This document shows, piece by piece, positions 4,520-9,783 of a stretch of 9,783 nucleotides of DNA (position 1 is the stretch's first letter; each line of letters starts with the position of its first letter). The notes beneath the pieces were generated by a model that had not been told where the DNA came from, ran no database searches, and worked only from the letters and a program-made list of their open reading frames with translations. The translations under genes and the position numbers were made by a program. Source of the DNA: Deltaproteobacteria bacterium (GTDB lineage Bacteria; Myxococcota; Myxococcia; Myxococcales; 40CM-4-68-19). The stretch lies in contig VBLM01000652.1 in NCBI GenBank assembly GCA_005879095.1, forward strand, positions 1 through 9,783. The letters run 5' to 3'.

Positions 4520-7500
4520 GGAGCGCGCCGCGACTCCTCCTGCAGGTAATAGATGTCGTCCTGTACGGTGGAGAGGTCGCCCGCGTCCGGCCGCAGCTCG
4601 AGATACCGCCGGAACTCGGCGATCGCTTCCTTCCGCCGCCCGTCGTCCTTGTACATGTAGCCGAGCTCGTGGTGCGCCGTGGCGTCGGCCGGGTCGACGT
4701 GCGTCGCGCGCTTCAACGCGTCGAGCGCCTTGGTCCGGCAACCCTTGCAGTCCTTGTCCTTGTAAGCGATGCCGAGCTTGGTCCAGACGCCGACCAGGTT
4801 GGAATCCTGCGCCAGCGCCTTCTGGAAGTCGCGGATGGCGCCGTCGACGTCGCCCACCTGCTGCTCGGCGTCGCCCACCTCGGCCCACAGCCGCGCCCGC
4901 CTGGGATCGAGGTCAGCCGCCTTCTTGAAAGCCGCCACCGCTTCGTTGAACCGGTTCTCCACCATCAGATTGAGCCCCAGATGTTCGAACGCGTCGGCGT
5001 TCTTCGCGCTCTTCTCGATCGCGTGCGTGAAGGCCTCGACCGCGTCCTGAACTTGTTGGCCCTGCTCGTAGATCAACCCGAGATGGAACAGGTACTCGGC
5101 GTTTTCCGGCTCGATCTCGACCGCCTTCTTCATCGTGTCGATCGCTTCAGCGAGGTTCTTCCGCCCGGCCATCGCGCGGGCGAGGAAGAAGAGCCCCTCG
5201 GTGTAGCGGTCGTTCATGAGCACGGCCTGTCGCAGCTGCGCCTCGGCCTCCTCGAACTGGCCGCGCTCGACCGCCTTGCGCAGCGCGGTCAGCGCGGCGT
5301 CGGAGTCGCCCATCCGGCGCAGGAGCGAGCCGTACTCGTAGTACATCGACGCGTCGGTATCGACCTGCGACAGCGCCAGCTCCAGCTCCTTGCGCGCCGC
5401 CGGCAGATCGCCCTCCGCAGCCAGCGACTTGCCCATGCCGGCGTGCGCGAGCGGGTCCTCCGGGTCCTTCTTCAGCGCGCGCATGTACGCATCCCGCTCC
5501 TGCTTCTTGTCGCCGAGCGCGATGGCCAGGTCGCTGACCGCCTCTTCCTCCATCGAGCTGAGCCCCGCCTCCGGCACTTTCAGCGCGGCCTCGAGCTTCT
5601 CCGCCGCTTTCGGCTTCTCCAGCCGCCCGATGTAGACCATGCCCTCCGCCGCCAGCGCTTCCACCAGATCCGGCTTCTTCGCCAGCGCGGCGTCGTACTT
5701 GCGGAAGGCTTCGTCGCCCTTGCCGATGGCGTCGGCCACCCGGCCCTGCCAGTAGATATAGGAGGCGTCCGAGGCGTCCTTGGCCACCGCCTGGTTGATC
5801 TCCTTGTCGGCCTCCAGCAGACGGTTGAGGCCGAGGTACGCCCGGGCTGCGCCGGCATGCGCCGCCGACGAGCCGCCGCCGGCCACAATCGCCGCCTCGA
5901 ACTGCCGGGCGGCCTTTTCCCACTCGCGCCGCGAGAGCCGGAAGTCGCCGTACGCCTCGTGGATCCTCGGCGAGTTGGGATCGAGCGCCACCGCCCGTTC
6001 GAAGGCCGCTTCGGCCGCCTTGTTGTCGTGCGTGGCAGCCGCCAGCTTGCCGCGCAGCATGTTCCCGCGCGCCTCTTCGCTGGCGTCGAGCGTCTTGCGC
6101 ACCTCGGTGTCGAGCGTCCTCGCCAGAAGCTCGGCGGCCGACTTCTGATCGTCCTGCCGCAGCCGCACACTGGCCAGCTCGACCATCGCCCGGCCGTTTT
6201 CCGGCGAGGCCGCCAGCGCCTTCTCGAAGAAGCCGGCCGACTCGGGTATCTGCCCTTTGTCGCGAGCCACCCGGGCGCGCAGGAGCAGCAGCTTGGTCGA
6301 CGCGGCCCGGACCCGCAGGGCATTGTCCAGCACCTGCGCGGCGCGGACCTGCTCGCCGGAAAGCAGCAGCGACTGCGCGAACAGCCAGACCGATTCCAGG
6401 TCCCAGTTGGGCGTGTCGCCCAGGGGCGCGAGGATCTGCTTGCCGCGGGCCGCGTCCCCGCTGGCCAGCGCAAAAGCCGCGCGCGCGCGGTTCTGCGGCG
6501 GGCGCGTGCCCTTGATCTTCTCGACCACCCGCTTGGCCTGGTCCCAGTCGCCGCCGACCTGCCCGTATTCCAGCTTGAGCTCGGAAGCGGCCAGGACGAA
6601 GAAGGACTTCACGTCCTCGTCGTCGGGCAGCACGGCGATCAGCTGGGCCGCGGCGCCGACCGCCTCGCGCGCGCCGGCGAAGTCGCCCTGCCCCAGTCTC
6701 TCCATGCCCTTCTCGATCACCTTGGCCTCGGCCGCGGTAGCCGCTTTCTTCGAAGGCAAGTACTTGTTCGCCCAGAAGAATCCGGCCGGCGTGCGCCGCG
6801 CGCGGAAACCCATCACCACGAAGATGATCAGGGTCGCGATCACCAGCGCCGCGACCATGCGCTTCGGCTCCTTGAGCGAGGCGAAACCATCGCGCATCGC
6901 CGGAAGGACCGTGGCCTGCAGCACGCCCGGACCGCGCGCGGCCTTGCGGCGGGCGCGATTCTCGCGGTCTTTCTCGGCCCGCTCGGCGCGCTCTTGCTTC
7001 TTGCGATCCTTCTCGGCCTTCTTCGCGTCGGTGGGTTCGCCCGGCTGGGGGCCTTCGTCGAGCGAAAGCGTCTCTTCCTTCTCGGCTCCCTTGGCGATCA
7101 TCGGCGGCGGCGGCCTGGGCGGCGCCTCGACGAAGTCGAAGTTCGTCCCGTCGTCCCGGACCGTGGCCGGCTTCGACGGCGGAGGAGGCGGTGGCGCCTC
7201 CGGCATGTCCACCGAGAACACGTCCTCGGCCTGCGCGCTCTTCGGCGGCGCGCTCGGTGGCGGCCGCGGCGCCGCCTGCTCCGCGCCGAGATCGAGGTTG
7301 GCGAAGGGGTCCGCCTCCGTCTGCTTTTGCGCGGGCGGGGGCGGAGGCAGGATGTCGTCGAGCCCCGGCAGTGGCACGGCGCCCATGTCCACTGGCGGGG
7401 CGTTGCTCGGCGGAGGCGCGCTCGAAGGCGGGATCGGCGGGGGACGGAAATCCATCGCCGTGTGCTCCATGCCCTCGTCGAGACCCGGCAATGGCACCGC

Positions 7501-7899
7501 GCCCGCCGCGTCCAGCTGCGCGGACGGAGCAGCCGGCGGAGGCGCGCCGTCGCCGAGACCCGGCAGCGGCACCGCACCCTTCACGGTCGGCGCGGCTCGA
7601 ACAGCCGGCGCCGCTTTTTGCTGGCCCGATCCCGGCAACGGCACCGCGCCCGGCGGTTTGCCCGCGCCCGGCGGCCGTCCCGCGGCAGGCGCTTTCGCCG
7701 CGGCCGGCTTGGCTCCGGCCTGGCCCGGCAAGGGCACCGGACCCTTGGCGACGACCTTCGCCGCCGTCTCGCCCGGCTTGGGCCGATGCACGGTGAACGG
7801 GTTCTTGCACTTCGGACACTTGATCGAGAGCCCCGCCGGCGGAACGCGCGCGTCGTCCAGCTCGTACGCCGCGGAGCAGTTTGGGCAGGTGATCTTCAC
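4516..7899 (-). CDS. MJ0042 zinc-ribbon, proline-rich, single-TM, TPR-repeat protein
   Basis: The product is 1127 aa in four zones. (1) Residues 1-38 form an MJ0042-type zinc ribbon: MKITCPNCSAAYELDD...KCPKCKNPF, with Cys 5, 8, 28 and 31. (2) About 50-290 is a low-complexity Pro/Ala linker with five VPLPG motifs and acidic-hydrophobic patches (DPFANLDLG, DVFSVDM, NFDFVEAP, TLSLDEG), followed by a Lys/Arg/Glu-rich charged helix at 292-323. (3) A single TM helix lies at about 348-364, bounded by basic residues. (4) TPR repeats run to the end. Six consecutive ones fill 899-1107 at 34-37 residues each, and earlier, less regular ones start near 385. Positive charge before the TM suggests zinc ribbon inside and TPRs outside. 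It is likely a scaffold. The zinc-ribbon/Pro-rich/TM plan recalls gliding-motility proteins such as GltJ/AgmX, by architecture only. Start is GTG 7899, with GAGGA 10 nt upstream. Confidence 0.9.
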   Translation of the reverse strand: MKITCPNCSAAYELDDARVPPAGLSIKCPKCKNPFTVHRPKPGETAAKVVAKGPVPLPGQAGAKPAAAKAPAAGRPPGAGKPPGAVPLPGSGQQKAAPAVRAAPTVKGAVPLPGLGDGAPPPAAPSAQLDAAGAVPLPGLDEGMEHTAMDFRPPPIPPSSAPPPSNAPPVDMGAVPLPGLDDILPPPPPAQKQTEADPFANLDLGAEQAAPRPPPSAPPKSAQAEDVFSVDMPEAPPPPPPSKPATVRDDGTNFDFVEAPPRPPPPMIAKGAEKEETLSLDEGPQPGEPTDAKKAEKDRKKQERAERAEKDRENRARRKAARGPGVLQATVLPAMRDGFASLKEPKRMVAALVIATLIIFVVMGFRARRTPAGFFWANKYLPSKKAATAAEAKVIEKGMERLGQGDFAGAREAVGAAAQLIAVLPDDEDVKSFFVLAASELKLEYGQVGGDWDQAKRVVEKIKGTRPPQNRARAAFALASGDAARGKQILAPLGDTPNWDLESVWLFAQSLLLSGEQVRAAQVLDNALRVRAASTKLLLLRARVARDKGQIPESAGFFEKALAASPENGRAMVELASVRLRQDDQKSAAELLARTLDTEVRKTLDASEEARGNMLRGKLAAATHDNKAAEAAFERAVALDPNSPRIHEAYGDFRLSRREWEKAARQFEAAIVAGGGSSAAHAGAARAYLGLNRLLEADKEINQAVAKDASDASYIYWQGRVADAIGKGDEAFRKYDAALAKKPDLVEALAAEGMVYIGRLEKPKAAEKLEAALKVPEAGLSSMEEEAVSDLAIALGDKKQERDAYMRALKKDPEDPLAHAGMGKSLAAEGDLPAARKELELALSQVDTDASMYYEYGSLLRRMGDSDAALTALRKAVERGQFEEAEAQLRQAVLMNDRYTEGLFFLARAMAGRKNLAEAIDTMKKAVEIEPENAEYLFHLGLIYEQGQQVQDAVEAFTHAIEKSAKNADAFEHLGLNLMVENRFNEAVAAFKKAADLDPRRARLWAEVGDAEQQVGDVDGAIRDFQKALAQDSNLVGVWTKLGIAYKDKDCKGCRTKALDALKRATHVDPADATAHHELGYMYKDDGRRKEAIAEFRRYLELRPDAGDLSTVQDDIYYLQEESRRAP
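4738..4749 (-). other. CxxC insertion inside a TPR unit
   Basis: In the fifth of the six C-terminal TPRs (residues 1036-1072) the A-B helix turn reads KDKDCKGCRTK, with C1051 and C1054. This unit is 37 residues long against 34 for its neighbours. Apart from the zinc ribbon, no other CxxC is seen in the protein. It could form a disulfide if this region is outside the cytoplasm, or bind a metal. Confidence 0.6.
7363..7743 (-). repeat. Five VPLPG protein motifs in the linker
   Basis: The encoded heptads GPVPLPG (residues 53-59) and GAVPLPG (84-90, 108-114, 133-139, 173-179) recur at spacings of 31, 24, 25 and 40 residues. The last three continue as PLPGLGD, PLPGLDE and PLPGLDD. Flanking linker sequence is not conserved, so the heptads look like selected short binding motifs rather than a recent DNA duplication. 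Proline-rich peptides of this kind bind GYF, SH3 or WW-like folds; the partner is unknown. Confidence 0.85.
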
Positions 7900-7905
7900 G
7901 CGCTG

Positions 7906-8724
7906 TCAGTCCTCGGCATACTCGAACCGCTGCTTGAGGGCGAGATACGTGCTGTAGGTGTCCACCAGCTCCTGCGAACCCTTGCGCGCGTCCTTGAGCC
8001 GCGCGTCCATCACCCGGCGCGCGATCTGCGCCGCATCCTCGTCGTTCAGGCCGGCCAGCTCGGCCAGCTGGTGCAGGTTGAGCGGGTCGTACTGCTCCTG
8101 CATCTCGACGTAGAGGAGAAAATCCTTGATCAGCTGATCCGGCCCGAGCGCCCAGCGGTTGCCGTCGCGGACGAGGAGGCCCGACTTCTCGAACGTCTTC
8201 TGGACCCGCTTCGCCTCTTCGCCCCTCAGGCCGACGCGGTTGGTGACGGCGTCGGGCGTCAGGTCCTCGGGCAGGTAGCGGCGACCTTTCTTGTCCGGCT
8301 CGGCGATGTTGGAAACCAGCGACAGCGCGCGCGCCGCGCCGGAACGGGACATGAGGGCCTGGATCTGCCGATCGGCCTCGCGCAGACGGGAGCTGAGCCG
8401 CCGCATCAAACGCAGCGCGATCTCGCCGTTCTTGCGGATCAGCGTCTCGAACGCGGCCTGCTCCAGCTCGATCAAGTTCGCGTCCTCGACCACCGTGGCC
8501 CCCGCCGATCGCGGCAGGCCTTCGAGCAGCGCCATCTCACCGAAGAACTCACCCGGCCCCAGCACGCCCAGCGTGAGCTCGGTGTCGGAGATGTGCTTCC
8601 AGATGTTCACCTTTCCCGACCGGATCACGTACATCGTCGAGCCGCGCTCGCCCTCGCGGAACAGGACCGTTCCCGCTCGGTGCTTGCGGACGAGGTGCTC
8701 GAGGCTGGACAGCATCTCGCTCAT
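7906..8724 (-). CDS. Crp/Fnr-type cyclic-nucleotide-binding regulator with C-terminal extension
   Basis: The product is 272 aa. The N-terminal cNMP-binding beta-roll reads GTVLFREGERGSTMYVIRSGKV...LGPGEFFGEMALLEGLPRSAGATV. The phosphate-binding cassette is FGEMALL...PRSA (61-74), with the conserved Glu63 and Arg72, so cyclic-nucleotide binding is plausible. A C-helix (about 95-128) follows, then a degenerate Crp-like winged helix (about 152-192: DLTPDAVTNRVGLRGEEAKRVQKTFEKSGLLV). Residues from about 197 to 272 are an extra helical tail absent from ordinary Crp (about 210 aa); I do not recognise it. Start ATG 8724 has no clear Shine-Dalgarno; a second in-frame ATG is at codon 4. It heads the minus-strand run, and its stop is 6 nt before the TPR gene. 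It may regulate this locus; that is inference from position. Confidence 0.88.
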   Translation of the reverse strand: MSEMLSSLEHLVRKHRAGTVLFREGERGSTMYVIRSGKVNIWKHISDTELTLGVLGPGEFFGEMALLEGLPRSAGATVVEDANLIELEQAAFETLIRKNGEIALRLMRRLSSRLREADRQIQALMSRSGAARALSLVSNIAEPDKKGRRYLPEDLTPDAVTNRVGLRGEEAKRVQKTFEKSGLLVRDGNRWALGPDQLIKDFLLYVEMQEQYDPLNLHQLAELAGLNDEDAAQIARRVMDARLKDARKGSQELVDTYSTYLALKQRFEYAED

Positions 8725-8765
8725 GATGAGAGGAGCACGCTAGCATCCCGAAGCCGGGTCCGCCA

Positions 8766-8787
8766 ACGAAACAGCCAGTGTTTTCGT
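8766..8787. promoter_or_regulatory. Possible operator: 22-bp dyad ACGAAA-N10-TTTCGT
   Basis: ACGAAA (8766-8771) and TTTCGT (8782-8787) are perfect 6-bp inverted arms 10 bp apart, centred between the regulator gene and the oxidoreductase gene. The overall 22-bp length is that of a Crp-family site, but the arms do not resemble TGTGA/TCACA. Autoregulation by the adjacent cNMP-type regulator is possible. Confidence 0.35.
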
Positions 8788-8791
8788 GATA

Positions 8792-8800
8792 GAGGCGGGG
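8792..8800 (+). promoter_or_regulatory. Ribosome binding site of the oxidoreductase gene
   Basis: GAGGCGGGG lies just upstream of ATG 8804. GAGG at 8792-8795 is 8 nt from the start, a suitable spacing. It supports ATG 8804 as the start, together with the dinucleotide-binding motif that begins at residue 4. Confidence 0.6.
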
Positions 8801-8803
8801 CCG

Positions 8804-9783
8804 ATGGCACGGACCATCATCGTCGGCGGCGGGCTCGCGGGGCTGTCCTGCGCGCGCGAGCTGCGGCAGGAGTTCACGCTGCTGGAAGCCGACGATCGCT
8901 TCGGCGGACTGGTCCGGACCGACCTCGTCGAGGGTTTCTCGTTCGACTGGACCGGTCACTGGCTGCACGCGCGCGATCCGGAGATGCGTGCGCTGATTTC
9001 GGAGCGGTGGCTGGCGGGAAACATCCTCGAAGTGCAGCGGCGCGCGCTCATCTACAGCGAAGGTGTTTGGACCACCTTTCCTTACCAGTTCCATCTGCAC
9101 GGACTGCCGGCTCAGACGGTGGCCGACTGCCTGATCGGTTTCGTCAAGCGCGACACCGAGCGGCCGCTGCGCAACGCCGCGGACTTCATCTTGCGGAACC
9201 TCGGCGACGGGTTCGCTCGCCATTTCATGTTCCCGTACAACGAGAAGCTCTACACGGTCTCCTGCGAAGAGCTGTCGCCGGAGTGGGGCGGACGGTTCAT
9301 CCCCCGGCCCTCGCTGGACGACGTGGTGCGCGGGGCGCTCGGTCTGGCGCGCGACGAAGTCGGGTACAACGCGACCTTCTGGTATCCGCGCCAGGGCGGG
9401 ATCGAATCGCTGGCGCGCGGTCTGGTCAAGGATCTCTCCGGTGATCTGCGAACCTCGGCTCGAGTCGAATCGATCGATCCCGGCCGCCGGCACGTGACGC
9501 TGGCGACCGGCGAAGAGATCTCGTTCGAGCGGCTGGTGCTGACGATTCCGCTGCCGGCCGTCGTCCGCATCCTCGCCGACGCGCCGGCGGCCGTCCGCGA
9601 GGCGGCATCGTGGCTGCAGGCGGTCTCGGTGACGGTGGTCGAGATCGGGGCGCGGGAGAGCGGCGGCGAGCCGTTTCACTGGGCGTATTTTCCGGAGGCC
9701 CGGTTCCCCTTCTACCGGATCGGCTCGCCCAGCCAGGTCAACCCGGCGCTGGCGCCGCCCGGCTGCCGCAGCTTCGCCGTCGA
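8804..9783 (+). CDS. FAD-dependent oxidoreductase, protoporphyrinogen-oxidase/UGM-like (3' end outside window)
   Basis: An open frame of 326 codons with no stop runs off the right edge. The N-terminus MARTIIVGGGLAGLSCA is a Rossmann FAD-binding motif (GGGLAG), followed by LLEAD with Glu28 for the ribose and FGGLVRT (33-39), the second flavin contact of amine-oxidase-type proteins. FPYQFHLHGLP (92-102), FMFPYNEKLYT (141-151) and YPRQGGIESL (194-203) are typical of protoporphyrinogen-oxidase-like and UDP-galactopyranose-mutase-like proteins found in polysaccharide loci. The exact substrate cannot be told. There is no signal peptide or TM segment in the visible part. It is divergent from the minus-strand run and may share its control region. 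A role in surface sugar metabolism fits the neighbours but is inference. Confidence 0.9.
   Translation, partial: MARTIIVGGGLAGLSCARELRQEFTLLEADDRFGGLVRTDLVEGFSFDWTGHWLHARDPEMRALISERWLAGNILEVQRRALIYSEGVWTTFPYQFHLHGLPAQTVADCLIGFVKRDTERPLRNAADFILRNLGDGFARHFMFPYNEKLYTVSCEELSPEWGGRFIPRPSLDDVVRGALGLARDEVGYNATFWYPRQGGIESLARGLVKDLSGDLRTSARVESIDPGRRHVTLATGEEISFERLVLTIPLPAVVRILADAPAAVREAASWLQAVSVTVVEIGARESGGEPFHWAYFPEARFPFYRIGSPSQVNPALAPPGCRSFAV

Larger units (their letters stand above)
1..8724 (-). other. Putative seven-gene envelope operon interrupted by an insertion
   Basis: Seven minus-strand genes follow each other with junctions of +6 nt, -4 nt (ATGA), +27 nt, a 782-bp insertion (formerly a 1-nt TAGTG overlap if the element is removed), 0 nt (TGA|GTG) and +11 nt. 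Such packing indicates one transcription unit starting upstream of 8724 and continuing past the left edge. No terminator-like hairpin with a T-run was seen between the genes. Confidence 0.7.
8725..8803. promoter_or_regulatory. Divergent intergenic promoter region
   Basis: These 79 bp separate two genes transcribed away from each other, so both promoters must lie here or inside the adjacent coding ends. I cannot identify convincing -35/-10 pairs on either strand. The region holds the dyad at 8766-8787 and a short CCCG-N4-CGGG hairpin at 8747-8758. Confidence 0.6.

Noticed and set aside
4520..4888. N-terminal extension of the deacetylase upstream of 4519
   Set aside because: The extra residues are the out-of-frame translation of the TPR gene's end. 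The ATGA overlap and the motif beginning at residue 4 support ATG 4519.
8747..8758. CCCG-N4-CGGG hairpin in the regulator's leader as a terminator or riboswitch
   Set aside because: It has a four-base-pair stem, no T-run and no larger conserved structure.
4669..9444. A 1591-codon open frame on the plus strand opposite the TPR gene
   Set aside because: It has Arg/Leu/His-rich composition with no domains, runs antisense to two genes with clear families, and is expected from strong GC third-position bias. It crosses into the oxidoreductase gene in a different frame.

Overview
The window is GC-rich, densely packed bacterial chromosome. It has strong G/C third-position bias, many GTG starts, and genes that abut or overlap. 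An MJ0042-type zinc-ribbon protein fused to a proline-rich linker and a long TPR tail, together with a lipoprotein carrying a Cys-rich 'DCP..QKC..GRC' pattern, is the style of Myxococcota and related former Deltaproteobacteria. That placement is an inference from protein style, not from a marker gene.

Layout. Seven genes lie on the minus strand and read right to left as one tight operon-like run: a cyclic-nucleotide-binding Crp-type regulator (7906-8724), a zinc-ribbon/proline-rich/TM/TPR protein (4516-7899), a NodB-like polysaccharide deacetylase (3668-4519), a PlsC/LPLAT-type acyltransferase (2753-3640), an extended-SDR epimerase/dehydratase (1027-1971), an Hsp33 redox chaperone (199-1026), and a Cys-rich lipoprotein cut by the left edge (1-187). 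Junctions are a 6-nt gap, a 4-nt ATGA overlap, a 27-nt gap, a junction interrupted by an insertion, a 0-nt TGA|GTG contact and an 11-nt gap. On the right, a divergent plus-strand gene (8804 to the right edge) encodes an FAD-dependent oxidoreductase of the protoporphyrinogen-oxidase/UDP-galactopyranose-mutase-like kind. The two directions are separated by 79 bp that contain a dyad.

The run is broken between acyltransferase and epimerase by a 782-bp mobile element (1971-2752). It encodes a complete Y1 (HUH) REP-associated-type transposase on the opposite strand, bounded by perfect 39-bp inverted repeats. Each repeat is three tandem copies of the 13-mer GGGGACACCTTCC (the third ending at CTT) plus a terminal TT. 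The element starts immediately after the acyltransferase stop codon and ends inside the epimerase start codon. Removing it restores TAGTGAGTG, an overlapping stop/start. The inserted end supplies the A of the present ATG and a GGAAGG Shine-Dalgarno-like sequence.

Taken together the genes suggest a cell-envelope or surface-glycan locus (deacetylation, acyl transfer, sugar-nucleotide or lipid modification, a membrane TPR scaffold) under a cNMP-type regulator. That joint role is inference. No CRISPR array, rRNA, tRNA or recognisable defence system was seen, and no stretch over 300 bases lacks a gene.
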